Source: Akkermansiaceae bacterium (GTDB taxonomy: Bacteria > Verrucomicrobiota > Verrucomicrobiia > Verrucomicrobiales > Akkermansiaceae). Taken from it: a DNA stretch of 44,912 bases. The first letter of the stretch is position 1, and every line of letters starts with the position of its first letter. The stretch covers positions 1 to 44,912 of the forward strand of contig JAFLSS010000011.1 in NCBI GenBank assembly GCA_022510805.1, read 5' to 3'. The translations under genes were made by a program, and so were the position numbers. Shown here one piece after another: positions 14,478 through 24,507 of the stretch. The notes beneath the pieces are model-generated. The model searched no databases, was not told the origin of the DNA, and worked only from the letters and a program-made list of their open reading frames with translations.

Positions 14478-16096
14478 TGTAATTCCTCCTTATGGTTAAA
14501 GGCCCAATCACCAAAGGACTCCCCGGCGCGGCGTGTCAGCGCAAAGCGCTCCAGCGCGGGGAGCAGAGTGTCCACCAGCTCCTCAGCCGGCACGGCTTGT
14601 TTCCAGATATACCCCAGGCGCGTGCCATTGGGCGCCCCACCCAGCCAGATGTTGTACTTGCGCGGCCCCTTGCCCACGAAAGCCAGCTCAGCCACATAGG
14701 GGCGAGTGCAGCCATTGGGGCAGCCAGTCATGCGGCAGATGATGCGCTCCTCCCACAGGCCCAGGCGGCGGAGATGTGGCTCGAGCTGCCCCAACAGAGT
14801 GGGCAAAAAGCGCTCCGAATCCGTGAAAGACATGGGGCAAAACGGCAGCGAAGTGCAGGCGCTGGCGTGGCGGCGCAGGCCGGATACCGCGCCCTCCGCC
14901 CCATGAGCCGCCAGGAGGCGCAGCACCTCCCGGCGCAGCTCCGGCGTGAGGCCGGTGAGGATGAGATTCTGATTGGCTGTGATGAGGAAAGGCCCCACGG
15001 GCAGCTGCGCCACCTGCTGCAGGGCGGTCTTGAGGCCATCTTTGACGCGGCCGCACTCCACAAAGACATGCAGGCGAGACTCAGACACCACCTCGGGATC
15101 CCCGTGGGAGGTCAGGGAGAACTCCCGCACCGGCTCCAGCGCAAAGCCCATCCGGGCCTGCAGCTCGGTGCAGAACCACTCCACACCGCGCGTGGCGATG
15201 GTGTAGCGCAGGCGGGAAAGCTTGCGGTCCGTGCGGTCGCTGAAATCCCGGTGCACCAGCAACACAGCTTTAGCCACCGCCGGCACCTCCTCCGGGCGGC
15301 AGAAGCCCACCATGTCCGCCAGTCGGGGGAAAGAGGAGGCATTGCCATATGCGCAGCCCATCCCCCCGCCTACCAGCACATCATACCCCACTACCTTGTC
15401 CCCTTCCACGATGGCAACAAAACCGAGGTCATGGGCGTAGATATCCACGCTGTTATCCGGCGGCAGGGTAAAGGCGATCTTGAACTTGCGCGGCAGGTAT
15501 GTCGGGCCGTAGAGCGGCTCCACCGGCTCAGAGGAAAGCACTTTTTTCTCGCCCAGCCAGATCTCATGGTATGCGGGTGTCTGAGGCTCAAGCTCGCGGG
15601 ACACCTGCTCTGCCAGAGCCGCCACCTCAGCCAGGGCGGCGCCCTCCCCCTGCCCCACCATCACATTGCGCGTGGCATCACCGCTGCTGGCGAGAGTGCC
15701 CAGCGCGGCAGCATGAATGCGCCGAAGCGAGCTGCAGAGGTGAGATTTCAAGATGCCGTGGATCTGGACGGACTGCCGCGTGGTGAGCTTGAGTGTATTG
15801 TTGCCGAACTCGGAGGCCAGCGCATCCATGGTGAGCCACTGAGCGGGGGAGATGACACCCCCGGGCAGGCGGAGGCGCACCATGAAGGAGAAAGCGCTCT
15901 CCAGGCCGGCCTTTTTGCGCGCTTGGCGCAGGTCCCGATCATCCTGCTGTGTGGCGCCCAAGAACTTGAGCAGCTGTTGATCATCTGCCGGGATACCGCC
16001 GGTGGAAGTATCGGCCAGCGCCTCGGCTATGTGGCCGCGCAGGAAATCGCTCTCGCGTTTGATGCGCTCATTCTCTGTGAGTTTCTTTTCGTTCAT
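14474..16096 (-). CDS. cysI: Sulfite reductase (siroheme/[4Fe-4S]), CysI/NirA family
   Basis: A 540-residue assimilatory reductase, most likely reducing sulfite to sulfide with six electrons. The cluster/siroheme cysteines are visible as ACTSLPFC and MTGCPNGCTRP in the C-terminal half. LKLTTRQSVQIHGILK (about 100-115) and GDATRNVMV are also diagnostic. Nitrite reductases share this fold, but the operon with cysHDN strongly favours sulfite. No flavoprotein partner (CysJ) is in the window, so electrons may come from ferredoxin or an unlinked subunit. It follows ssuC after 35 bp without a clear Shine-Dalgarno sequence. Confidence 0.9.
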   Translation of the reverse strand: MNEKKLTENERIKRESDFLRGHIAEALADTSTGGIPADDQQLLKFLGATQQDDRDLRQARKKAGLESAFSFMVRLRLPGGVISPAQWLTMDALASEFGNNTLKLTTRQSVQIHGILKSHLCSSLRRIHAAALGTLASSGDATRNVMVGQGEGAALAEVAALAEQVSRELEPQTPAYHEIWLGEKKVLSSEPVEPLYGPTYLPRKFKIAFTLPPDNSVDIYAHDLGFVAIVEGDKVVGYDVLVGGGMGCAYGNASSFPRLADMVGFCRPEEVPAVAKAVLLVHRDFSDRTDRKLSRLRYTIATRGVEWFCTELQARMGFALEPVREFSLTSHGDPEVVSESRLHVFVECGRVKDGLKTALQQVAQLPVGPFLITANQNLILTGLTPELRREVLRLLAAHGAEGAVSGLRRHASACTSLPFCPMSFTDSERFLPTLLGQLEPHLRRLGLWEERIICRMTGCPNGCTRPYVAELAFVGKGPRKYNIWLGGAPNGTRLGYIWKQAVPAEELVDTLLPALERFALTRRAGESFGDWAFNHKEELQ

Positions 16097-16131
16097 ATCA
16101 GGTGGTGGTGTTTCGAGGGTGAAAGAGAAAA

Positions 16132-16899
16132 TCAGCTCTTGTCTGTGCCCCAGCGGCGGTGGATGGCCGCCTCTACCGGAGAGAACAGCAGCTTGTCAGA
16201 CAGCAGGCCGATGAGCAGGATGAGCAGCATGATCCCCAGCACTTGGTCCATGGAGCTGAGCTCGCGCCCGAAGTGCAGCAGCTGCCCCATCCCCACGCCG
16301 GTGAGCACGGGCACGAAGATCTCTGCCGACATGAGCGAGCGCCACGCAAAGGCCCACCCTTGCTTCAACCCACTCACCACAAAGGGTGCAGAGGCCGGCA
16401 GCACGACGTGTACAAGTGAGTCCAGCGAGCCGCAGCCCATGCTGCGCGCGGCGCGGCTATAGATGGGCGGCACATGCCGGATTCCCTGCCCGGTGGAGAG
16501 GATGACGGCCCAGATGGTACCCATAGTCACGACAAAAAGCATGGCGGCCTCCGCCTGCCCGAACCAGAGGGTTGCCATGGGTACCCAGCACACGCTGGGC
16601 AGGCCTTGCAAGCCGAGGGAAAGTACGCCCAGCGTGTCCTTTGCCAAGGAGGAGCGCGCGCAGAGCACACCGAGCGGCAGCCCGAGCGCCAAGCCGAGGG
16701 CATAGCCGACAAAAAGCCGCCGCAGGGTGACCCAGGCCGCCTGGGCCAAGGTGCCGTCCTGGGATATCTGCCACAGGTAGTCCAGCACCTCTGCCGGAGA
16801 GGGGAACAGCAGCGGCGACCACACGCCCAGCTGAGCGCAGACCGCCCACAGCGCGAAGAGGAAGGCAAAGAAGCAGAGTGTGCGTGCTAGGTGTTTCAT
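16132..16899 (-). CDS. ssuC: ABC transporter permease, SsuC/TauC type
   Basis: A 255-residue inner-membrane permease of the binding-protein-dependent family. About six hydrophobic helices occur between residues 7 and 240, with the cytoplasmic EAA-type loop around SMGCGSLDSLVHVVLPASAPFVVSGLKQG (about 150-180). The start MKHLARTLCFF is fixed by the 4-bp ATGA overlap with ssuB. The family imports sulfonates, taurine or nitrate-like oxyanions. Because no sulfonate monooxygenase is present and the operon contains the full sulfate-activation route, sulfate itself is a possible substrate. Confidence 0.9.
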   Translation of the reverse strand: MKHLARTLCFFAFLFALWAVCAQLGVWSPLLFPSPAEVLDYLWQISQDGTLAQAAWVTLRRLFVGYALGLALGLPLGVLCARSSLAKDTLGVLSLGLQGLPSVCWVPMATLWFGQAEAAMLFVVTMGTIWAVILSTGQGIRHVPPIYSRAARSMGCGSLDSLVHVVLPASAPFVVSGLKQGWAFAWRSLMSAEIFVPVLTGVGMGQLLHFGRELSSMDQVLGIMLLILLIGLLSDKLLFSPVEAAIHRRWGTDKS

Positions 16900-17699
16900 A
16901 AGGTGGGGTTGAGTTGAGCCGCGTTTTCTTGGCGGAGGCAGGCGGTGATGTCGGCGGCGCGCTCTGCGACTCCAAGCGTGTTCAGATGGCGCGGGCGCGG
17001 CAGGTCGATGCAGAACTCCCGGCAGATGCGCCCCGGGTGCGCCGAGAGCAGCACCACGCGGTCCCCCAGGCACACGGCCTCGCGCACGTTGTGCGTCACA
17101 AAGACCACTGTCACCCCCTGCCGGGCACACAGCGTCTGCATATCGCCATACAAGCTTTCACGCGTCATGGCATCCAGCGCCGAAAAGGGCTCATCCATGA
17201 GCAATATCTCGGGGGTGGGCGCCAAAGCGCGGGCGATGGCGACACGCTGCTTCATGCCGCCGGAGAGCTCATGCACGCGCGCGGTCTCATAATGCCCCAA
17301 GCCCACAGCCGCCAGTTTTTCGCGCGCAATACGCGTTTTTTCCCGGCGGGGAAGCTTGCTTTTGCGCAGCCCAAACAGCACGTTGTGCAGTACATCCAGC
17401 CAGGGGAACAGAGCAAACTCCTGGAAGACGATGGTCCGCTCGATGCCGGGTGAGTGGATGGGCCGGCCATTCTGAAGCACGCTGCCCGCATCTGCGCTTT
17501 CCAGGCCGGAGATGATGCTCAGCAGAGTGGATTTGCCGCAGCCGCTCGGGCCCAGGAGGCATACAAACTCCCCGCGCTCCACACTCAGCGAGACATCTTG
17601 TAGTACCGGCAGCGCGCCTGCCTGCGGGGCGGGGGCGTAGCTCTTAGTGACGTGGCGGACTTCGATAGCAGGTGTCCGGGCGGGGGGGAGATTACTCAT
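16896..17699 (-). CDS. ssuB: ABC transporter ATP-binding protein, SsuB/TauB type
   Basis: A 267-residue ATPase that powers the adjacent permease. The Walker A sequence is GPSGCGKST (about 52-60), the Q loop is VFQEFALFPWLD, the signature is LSGGMKQRVAIARAL, Walker B is ILLMDEPFSALD, and the switch histidine lies in VFVTHNVREA. The FQEFALFPWLDV segment is typical of the nitrate/sulfonate/taurine subfamily. It overlaps ssuA by 8 bp and ssuC by 4 bp, so the three subunits are translationally coupled. Confidence 0.95.
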   Translation of the reverse strand: MSNLPPARTPAIEVRHVTKSYAPAPQAGALPVLQDVSLSVERGEFVCLLGPSGCGKSTLLSIISGLESADAGSVLQNGRPIHSPGIERTIVFQEFALFPWLDVLHNVLFGLRKSKLPRREKTRIAREKLAAVGLGHYETARVHELSGGMKQRVAIARALAPTPEILLMDEPFSALDAMTRESLYGDMQTLCARQGVTVVFVTHNVREAVCLGDRVVLLSAHPGRICREFCIDLPRPRHLNTLGVAERAADITACLRQENAAQLNPTL

Positions 17700-18705
17700 G
17701 CGCAGTAGCGGGTAATGAGGCGATGAGGGGGGCGAGATCCGGCTCCTGCCTCAGGAAGCCGGCGGCGTGCGCATCGCGCGCAAATTGTTGCAACACAGGG
17801 AGCTGCAGTTCTGTAACGATGTGGATACGCTGCCACGCGGCGCGCACCAGCTCCGGCGGGATTGAGGATTTGGTGAGCTCCCGCAGCTCTGCGATGACGA
17901 GCTGCTGCGCTTCCTCCGGGTGCTCCACGATCCATTGCGACAGCTCGCGGTGCGCCGTGTACACCGCGGCGGCCACCTCCGGCTGCTCCGCCAAGAAGCG
18001 CTCACCGGCGGCCAGCACAGTGGCGACACTGCCGGAGTCCTCCACCAGCACCTTGCCGCCGGACTCTTGCACCAAGCGGCTGACCCAGGGCTCCACCGTC
18101 CACACCCCGGCAAAATGCCCCCGGGCAAAGAGCGCCAGCTGCTCCGGGTTGCGAGTCGGCATCACCTGCGCATCACCGCCCGTCAGCGAGATACGCAGCC
18201 CGGCGCTCGCCAGCCATGCCCGGCACGCCACATCCTGCGTATTGCCCAGCTGAGGGGTCGCTAGGATGCGTCCGCGGAAATCTTGCGGGCGCACCGCAGT
18301 AGACCCGGCGGGCACCACCAGGGCAGATCCCCCCTTCACCGCCCCGGCCAGCAGGCGCACCTCCCGCCCGCGCGCTTTGACAAAGGCGTTGATCACCGGA
18401 GCCGGGCCCACATAAGTGAGATCCAGCGAATGAGCAAACAAAGCCTCCATGGCGCCGGGCCCCGCATTGTAGCTATACCAGGTCAGGCGCACCGGCTTGC
18501 CCAGCAGCTCTGCCACGCGGCGCTCATACCACCCCTGCCCGCGGCGGCTGAGCTGGTGTGCCACCAAGCCCTGCACATGAGTCAGATTGGGGAAGTGCCC
18601 GAAGCGCAGCACCACCTCCCCCTCCCGAGCCTGCGGCGCGGAGTCCGAGCAGGTCGGCAGGAGGAGAGCGGCCAGAGCAGCTATGGCGATGCGTTTAAAT
18701 ATCAT
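17692..18705 (-). CDS. ssuA: Substrate-binding lipoprotein of SsuABC-type transporter
   Basis: A 337-residue periplasmic-side binding protein. The signal sequence MIFKRIAIAALAALLLPTC ends in a lipobox (LLPTC), so it is likely a lipoprotein. The fold features are those of the NMT1/SsuA family: LRFGHFPNLTHVQGLVA, TWYSYNAGPGAMEALFAHSLDLTYVGPAP, LATPQLGNTQDVACRAWLA and FAGVWTVEPWVSRL. The start is chosen at MIFKRIA; the upstream alternative (18756) adds non-signal residues. It overlaps the cysN stop by 11 bp. Ligand identity, sulfonate or sulfate, cannot be read from the sequence. Confidence 0.9.
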   Translation of the reverse strand: MIFKRIAIAALAALLLPTCSDSAPQAREGEVVLRFGHFPNLTHVQGLVAHQLSRRGQGWYERRVAELLGKPVRLTWYSYNAGPGAMEALFAHSLDLTYVGPAPVINAFVKARGREVRLLAGAVKGGSALVVPAGSTAVRPQDFRGRILATPQLGNTQDVACRAWLASAGLRISLTGGDAQVMPTRNPEQLALFARGHFAGVWTVEPWVSRLVQESGGKVLVEDSGSVATVLAAGERFLAEQPEVAAAVYTAHRELSQWIVEHPEEAQQLVIAELRELTKSSIPPELVRAAWQRIHIVTELQLPVLQQFARDAHAAGFLRQEPDLAPLIASLPATAHE

Positions 18706-20443
18706 ACTGAGCGAGCGAGGGGTCAGCCAAAAGGGAGGCAAGGCGCAGGATGCCACTCTCCGCCGAGGCGGGGTCGATAATCAACCACGCCGGGTTGGGT
18801 GGGGTGGCGCCCACCCACACGTGCTGCACCAAGGCCTCGGAGAGCTTGCCGGGGATGGAATCCTCCCCCCGTGCGGGGAACTCCGGCAGCGCCGTCACGC
18901 AGATAAGCCCCGCCTCTGCCAGAGAGTACGAGAGCTCCGCCTTGGCCCGCACCTCTGCCGAAGCAGCATCTGCCGCGGCCTCCAGGAAAAACGTGTGCAG
19001 ACTGCGGGCAAAAAGCGTGCGCTCCAGCACCTGGGCCCAGTGGCTTGTCACCTCCGCGGACTCGCCGCTCACCAGCACGGAGCAGCCGTTGTGCCCATAA
19101 CGCGCCACACGCTCTTCACGCGTGATGAAATGCGCCGCCACAGGCGCCTCTTCCCCCGCCTCCACACAGCGCATCACCATCCCCGCTCCGGCGGTGGCAT
19201 TGGTGAGCGGGTCTATAAGGATGAACGCCCCCGTGTGCGGGTGGGTGCGGTAGGCATCGAAAAAGAGCGGAGAATGCGTGTGCAGCACAACGCGCCCCAC
19301 CTGATTGAGCGCGAGCGCGCGGGTGTCCACATGCTCGAGTGTATTCACATCTATGCCATAGGCAATGCGGCTCACAACACCTTTCACCGAGCGGCCGGCC
19401 AGGCGCACCACATACTCTTTATTCTCCACCAGCGGTGCCTCGGACAGCCAGATGAGGTGAGCCTCCAGGCCATCAGACACGCGCGGCAGCTGCCCTTTGC
19501 GCACAATCATCTCCCCGGCGGAGATGTCGATCTCATCCTCCAGCTCCAGCACCACCGCCTGCGGAGCAAAGGCCTCTGCCCGGTCCCCCTCAGGGGTCAC
19601 GATGCGCTTCACCCGGCTCTCCTTGAGCGAGGGCAGCGCCACCACCTCATCCCCGGGGCGGATGATACCCGACACGATGCTGCCGGCAAAGCCGCGGAAC
19701 GTGAGATCGGGGCGGATGACATATTGCACCGGGAAGCGAAAATCCGTGAGATTCCGGCTGTCGCTGATGTCGATCTCCTCCAGCAGCGGCAGTAGCGCCG
19801 GGCCGGTGTACCACGGTGCGCCCCCCTGACTGCGAATAACATTCTCCCCCGCCAGCGCCGAGATGGGGATATAGTGAATATCCGGGATATCCAGATTCTC
19901 CGCAAAATCGGCAAATTGGCGGCGGATGCGGTAGAATACTTCTTCATCATACCCGAAGAGGTCCATCTTGTTAATGGCGACCACCAGGTGGCGAATCCCC
20001 AGCAGCGACACGATGAAAGCATGCCGGCGCGTTTGGGTGAGCACGCCGTTGCGCGCGTCGATCAGGATGATGGCCAAATCAGCAGTGGAGGCGCCGGTGG
20101 CCATATTGCGCGTGTACTGCTCATGCCCCGGGCAATCGGCGATGATAAACTTGCGCCTAGGCGTGGTGAAAAAGCGGTAGGCCACATCAATGGTAATCCC
20201 CTGCTCGCGCTCAGCTTTCAAGCCATCCAGCAGGAGGGCGTAGTCGATCTTGCCCGCGCCGGTGGTGCCATTCTTCTCGCTCGCCTTGCGCAGGGCGGAG
20301 AGCTGGTCATCGAAAATGAGCTTGCTGTCGTAGAGCAAGCGGCCGATGAGTGTCGATTTTCCATCATCCACCGAGCCGCAGGTCAGCACGCGCAGCAGGC
20401 TCTTATTTTCGTGCGCATTCAAATAAGAATCTATATCCGTCAT
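18695..20443 (-). CDS. cysN: Sulfate adenylyltransferase GTPase subunit with degenerate APS-kinase-like tail
   Basis: A 582-residue protein that with CysD makes adenosine 5'-phosphosulfate (APS) from sulfate and ATP, driven by GTP hydrolysis. The EF-Tu-like GTPase domain has its P-loop GSVDDGKS at 23-30, then DCPGH and AINKMD; beta-barrel domains follow to about 430. Residues 438-582 resemble APS kinase (FITREERVARYGHNG, then SLAEAGLICVTA), but the kinase P-loop, normally GLSGSGKST, reads GESAEVTS. The tail is therefore almost certainly not an active kinase. The ATG at 20443 gives a normal N-terminus; a TTG at 20485 overlapping the cysD stop is the alternative start. Confidence 0.93.
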   Translation of the reverse strand: MTDIDSYLNAHENKSLLRVLTCGSVDDGKSTLIGRLLYDSKLIFDDQLSALRKASEKNGTTGAGKIDYALLLDGLKAEREQGITIDVAYRFFTTPRRKFIIADCPGHEQYTRNMATGASTADLAIILIDARNGVLTQTRRHAFIVSLLGIRHLVVAINKMDLFGYDEEVFYRIRRQFADFAENLDIPDIHYIPISALAGENVIRSQGGAPWYTGPALLPLLEEIDISDSRNLTDFRFPVQYVIRPDLTFRGFAGSIVSGIIRPGDEVVALPSLKESRVKRIVTPEGDRAEAFAPQAVVLELEDEIDISAGEMIVRKGQLPRVSDGLEAHLIWLSEAPLVENKEYVVRLAGRSVKGVVSRIAYGIDVNTLEHVDTRALALNQVGRVVLHTHSPLFFDAYRTHPHTGAFILIDPLTNATAGAGMVMRCVEAGEEAPVAAHFITREERVARYGHNGCSVLVSGESAEVTSHWAQVLERTLFARSLHTFFLEAAADAASAEVRAKAELSYSLAEAGLICVTALPEFPARGEDSIPGKLSEALVQHVWVGATPPNPAWLIIDPASAESGILRLASLLADPSLAQYDI

Positions 20444-20481
20444 ATGTCTAAACTCTTGTGTTCTTTTTGCATCCGGCAGGC

Positions 20482-21390
<909 letters not shown>

Positions 21391-21402
21391 AATCTCTTCT
21401 TC

Positions 21403-22089
21403 TTATTGTCTGGGTCTGTTGTGAAGTCCGCACTCCCGGTGCTCCGGCTGCTCCCACCACCAACGCCCGGCGCGGATGCTCTCCGTGCGTTTGACGGCCC
21501 GGGTGCAGCAGGCGCAGCCTATGCTGGGGTAGCCTCTGTCATGCAAGGGATTGTAGGGCACCTCGTAAGCGCGGATGTAATTCCACACGTCCTGCTCGCT
21601 CCAATCAACCAAGGGGTTGATCTTCCAGAGTCCGCGCGCGGTGTCCTCTTCGCGCTCGCCGATATCCGACCGGGTGATGGACTGCTCTCTCCGCAGCCCT
21701 GTCACCCACGCGGCAACCCCGGCCAACGCGCGTTCAAGCGGCTCGAGCTTGCGCACGCGGCAGCAGGCGTGGCGTCCCTCCAAGCTCTTCCGATAAAAAG
21801 CGCTGCCCTGCTCATTCACCAAGGCTTCCAGAGCAGCAGCCTCCGGCACATACGCCCGCACCCGCAGCCCATAGTGCGCTTCCGTGGCTGCCCACAGTTC
21901 ACAGGTCTCAGGAAACAGTCGCCCCGTGTCCAGGGTGACGATGGGAATCTCCAACCCGGCGCGCGAGATCATGTCTGTAATTACCTGATCCTCGGCGCCA
22001 AATGATGTGGTGAACACGATGCGCCCGGCGTACTCCTCAGCCGCGCGCTGCAGCGCCCCGATGGCGGTGTGGTCATTTTGTAAATTCAT
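21403..22089 (-). CDS. cysH: APS reductase (adenylyl-sulfate reductase, thioredoxin-dependent)
   Basis: A 228-residue PP-loop reductase converting activated sulfate to sulfite. It is the APS-specific, iron-sulfur type: the four cluster cysteines appear as C109-C110 in RHACCRVRKLEPL and C192/C195 in IGCACCTRAVKR. The catalytic cysteine is C220 in RECGLH, and RAGRWWWEQ is also typical. PAPS-specific CysH enzymes lack the CC and CxxC pairs. This fits the CysN tail having lost kinase function, so the route is sulfate to APS to sulfite. It is the first gene of the operon and has a near-consensus promoter. Confidence 0.94.
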   Translation of the reverse strand: MNLQNDHTAIGALQRAAEEYAGRIVFTTSFGAEDQVITDMISRAGLEIPIVTLDTGRLFPETCELWAATEAHYGLRVRAYVPEAAALEALVNEQGSAFYRKSLEGRHACCRVRKLEPLERALAGVAAWVTGLRREQSITRSDIGEREEDTARGLWKINPLVDWSEQDVWNYIRAYEVPYNPLHDRGYPSIGCACCTRAVKRTESIRAGRWWWEQPEHRECGLHNRPRQ

Positions 22090-22094
22090 ATAAT

Positions 22095-22141
22095 ACCTAT
22101 AGGTTTGGCAGGGATTATATGAATAAAATGGCTTCTGTCAA
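22095..22141 (-). promoter_or_regulatory. Sulfur operon promoter with palindrome in the 5' leader
   Basis: Minus-strand TTGACA (22136-22141), 16 bp, TATAAT (22114-22119): both boxes match consensus. A perfect 10-bp palindrome ACCTATAGGT lies at 22095-22104, just past the predicted transcription start (about 22107) and 5 bp before the cysH ATG. That is a good place for a sulfur-responsive repressor. I saw no riboswitch in the short leader. Confidence 0.75.
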
Positions 22142-22204
22142 TCTTTTTTAAGAAAAATTTGTCAGAATGTCAAACGTGACGGCAGCTAGGGGCGGTGGGC
22201 AGGT

Positions 22205-22858
22205 CTACTCGTCGTCATCAATCGCTTCACCTGAGCTCACCAATAGCCCCGCGGCGATACTGCTGACGATGGAGAACGGCACATCCACGCACAGGAAGGT
22301 GAGCCCCGCTGCCGGGTAGTCATACCACCGGGACGCCACGTGGCGGGTGTCCACCACCACGGGCGACAATTTGCAGAATTTCAGGAAAGCCGCGCTCTGC
22401 GCGCGGGCTCCCGGCGGCAGCGTGTCCAACCACTCGCCCCCGGCGCGCCGGAAATCTTCTGCCAGCGCATCCGGCAGAAAGCGGCGCTTGCTCTGCTCAT
22501 CTGCATGGAGCAGCCACGCCGCGAGCTCGGGCGTGATCCTGTGGTAGCGGGGGCGCTGAACATCGCGCTGCTGGACAAGGAATTGATGCCGCTCGTGGTA
22601 CTTGTCCCACGCGTAATGCAGCGGCACGGATTTGTCCTTGAGCTGGCAGCGGTACGCCGCTATATACCACTCCGTCCCGCGGCTGTAGAGCACCGGGGGC
22701 AAGCTGCGCACGCCATCCTTGCCCTCCAGCCCATACGCCAGCTCGTGCCCGCTGTATTGCGTGCGTGCCTCAAACCACTCGCGGTTGACATTGGAATAAC
22801 ACCCACTGAGCAAACATGCTGCCATAATGGCGGCCACCGCTGTGCATCGTCTTTTCAT
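22205..22858 (-). CDS. Putative lipoprotein of unknown function
   Basis: A 217-residue protein with a lipoprotein signal peptide; the lipobox LLSGC puts the acylated cysteine at residue 20. The body is soluble and rich in Tyr, Arg and Trp ([47 protein letters not shown]). Near the C-terminus is a hydrophobic stretch at about 188-210 ([17 protein letters not shown]), then an acidic end. I recognise no domain. It is divergent from rfbA, with 189 bp between the two starts. No clear promoter was found; a TATTTT box lies 9 bp before the ATG but without a -35. Confidence 0.75.
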   Translation of the reverse strand: MKRRCTAVAAIMAACLLSGCYSNVNREWFEARTQYSGHELAYGLEGKDGVRSLPPVLYSRGTEWYIAAYRCQLKDKSVPLHYAWDKYHERHQFLVQQRDVQRPRYHRITPELAAWLLHADEQSKRRFLPDALAEDFRRAGGEWLDTLPPGARAQSAAFLKFCKLSPVVVDTRHVASRWYDYPAAGLTFLCVDVPFSIVSSIAAGLLVSSGEAIDDDE

Positions 22859-22982
22859 GGCTTGTCAAAAATAGATCACGCGCAGGCTGAGCCTCTCTCT
22901 TCCCGGCACACTCTCACTCTAGCACACACGCTTTGTGAGCTCAAGTATTTTCTGTTTAGAAAAAGTAAGACAATCTATCGTC

Positions 22983-23029
22983 TACAACGTTGTAATTTTT
23001 CTTGCAAAACGCGCCTGAGGCAGTATAAT
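22983..23029 (+). promoter_or_regulatory. rfb promoter with upstream 12-bp palindrome
   Basis: TTGCAA (23002-23007), 16 bp, TATAAT (23024-23029), 18 bp before the rfbA ATG. A perfect palindrome TACAACGTTGTA at 22983-22994 ends 7 bp upstream of the -35 box and may bind a regulator. Confidence 0.7.
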
Positions 23030-23047
23030 CCTTTCGGGAAAAAAGAG

Positions 23048-23935
23048 ATGAAAGGCATCGTGTTAGCAGGCGGTTCAGGCACCAGGCTCTACCCCATCAC
23101 CAAGGGGGTGAGCAAGCAGCTGCTGCCGGTGTTTGACAAGCCGATGGTGTATTATCCCATCTCGGTGCTCATGCTGGCAGGCATCCGCGAGATTTTGATC
23201 ATCTCAACCCCGGAGGATCTGCCCGGGTTCCGGCGGCTGCTGGGTGATGGCAGCGACTGGGGGCTGCGTTTTTCCTATGCGGAGCAGCCCAAGCCGGAGG
23301 GGTTGGCGCAGGCTTTTATCATCGGCAGGGACTTCATCGGCAGCGATAGTGTGTGCCTTGTTTTAGGGGATAATTTATTCTACGGCAGCGGCTTGTCCGA
23401 CATGCTGCGGAGCGCCCGGCACGAGGTGGAGACAGAGGGAGCGGCCACCATCTTCGGCTATTGGGTGGCTGACCCGGGGCGGTATGGAGTCGTGGAGCTC
23501 AGCCCCGGCGGGCGCTGTCTCTCCCTCGAAGAAAAGCCGGCGCAGCCCCGCTCCCACTACGCTGTCGTGGGGCTGTATTTCTACCCCAACCGCGTGGTGA
23601 ACCTGGCCGCGGGCATCACCCCCTCCGCGCGCGGAGAACTGGAGATCACCGCTATCAACCAAGCCTTCATGCGCGACAACGCCCTGCGGGTGCAGATCAT
23701 GGGGCGCGGCTTTGCCTGGCTGGACACCGGCACGCATGACTCACTCTCCGAGGCCTCCACCTTTGTCGAGGTCATCGAGAAGCGCCAGGGGCTCAAGATC
23801 GCCTGCCCGGAGGGCATCGCCTACGAAAACGGGTGGATCAGCGCCGAGCAGGTGCTCCGCCTGGCAGAGCCCATGTGCCACAATGAATACGGCCAATTCC
23901 TGCGCGCGCTGGCCACACAGCCCTCCCGCACATGA
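23048..23935 (+). CDS. rfbA: Glucose-1-phosphate thymidylyltransferase
   Basis: A 295-residue enzyme that makes dTDP-glucose from glucose 1-phosphate and dTTP, the first step to dTDP-L-rhamnose. The nucleotide-binding motif [20 protein letters not shown] is at 5-24; [25 protein letters not shown] and [11 protein letters not shown] are family hallmarks. The ATG is preceded by a weak purine-rich site (GGGAAAAAAGAG). The reading frame stays open far upstream but that part has no homology features and overlaps the divergent lipoprotein gene. Stop and the rfbC start overlap by 4 bp. Confidence 0.97.
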   Translation: MKGIVLAGGSGTRLYPITKGVSKQLLPVFDKPMVYYPISVLMLAGIREILIISTPEDLPGFRRLLGDGSDWGLRFSYAEQPKPEGLAQAFIIGRDFIGSDSVCLVLGDNLFYGSGLSDMLRSARHEVETEGAATIFGYWVADPGRYGVVELSPGGRCLSLEEKPAQPRSHYAVVGLYFYPNRVVNLAAGITPSARGELEITAINQAFMRDNALRVQIMGRGFAWLDTGTHDSLSEASTFVEVIEKRQGLKIACPEGIAYENGWISAEQVLRLAEPMCHNEYGQFLRALATQPSRT

Positions 23936-24507
23936 TCATCCGCCCGACCAGTCTGCCCGGTGTTGTGGTGCTTGAGCCCCGCCTCCACGGCGATGCGCGC
24001 GGCTACTTTTTCGAGTCATTTTCCGCGCGCGTCTTTGAGCAGCAAGTGCTGCGCACGCGCTTTGTGCAGGACAACGAATCGGCCTCCACCTACGGAGTCG
24101 TGCGCGGGCTGCACTACCAGCGCGCCCCGCACAGCCAAGGCAAACTGGTGCGCGTGGTGCACGGGCGCGTGCTGGATGTGGCGGTAGATCTCCGCCGCGG
24201 CTCGCCTACCTACGGGCAGCATGTCGCCCTTGAGCTGAGCAGCACCAACCACCGCCAGCTCTTCATCCCGCGCGGCTTTGCGCACGGCTACTCTGTGCTC
24301 AGCCCGGAAGCGGTGCTCTTATATAAGTGCGATGCCTACTACGCCCCCCAAAGCGAGGGAGGCATCGCCTGGGATGACCCGGCGCTGGGGATAGACTGGC
24401 AGGTGCCCCGTGAGTGTGTCATCCTCTCCCCCAAAGACACCACGCGCCCGCGCCTGGCTGAGGCGCCGCCGGATTTTCACTACACTACCCCGCTCTACTC
24501 CGCATGA
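23932..24507 (+). CDS. rfbC: dTDP-4-dehydrorhamnose 3,5-epimerase
   Basis: A 191-residue cupin-fold epimerase of the dTDP-L-rhamnose route. Conserved segments are [18 protein letters not shown] with the catalytic histidine, [26 protein letters not shown], and [20 protein letters not shown] with the catalytic tyrosine. Overlaps rfbA by 4 bp and rfbD by 4 bp, so translation is coupled. The dehydratase step (rfbB) is not encoded in this window and must lie elsewhere. Confidence 0.97.
   Translation: MIIRPTSLPGVVVLEPRLHGDARGYFFESFSARVFEQQVLRTRFVQDNESASTYGVVRGLHYQRAPHSQGKLVRVVHGRVLDVAVDLRRGSPTYGQHVALELSSTNHRQLFIPRGFAHGYSVLSPEAVLLYKCDAYYAPQSEGGIAWDDPALGIDWQVPRECVILSPKDTTRPRLAEAPPDFHYTTPLYSA

Noticed and set aside
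14492..16462. A 656-codon open frame antisense to cysI and ssuC
   Set aside because: It crosses two well-supported genes on the other strand and has no recognisable motif; typical GC-driven antisense frame.
16900..17130. N-terminal extension of ssuC by 77 codons
   Set aside because: The extension is Arg/Pro/Ala-rich shadow sequence within ssuB; the ATG overlapping the ssuB stop by 4 bp begins a normal permease.
22340..23047. N-terminal extension of rfbA by 236 codons
   Set aside because: The frame is open but overlaps the divergent lipoprotein gene, contains the rfb promoter, and the enzyme has normal length from the ATG at 23048.
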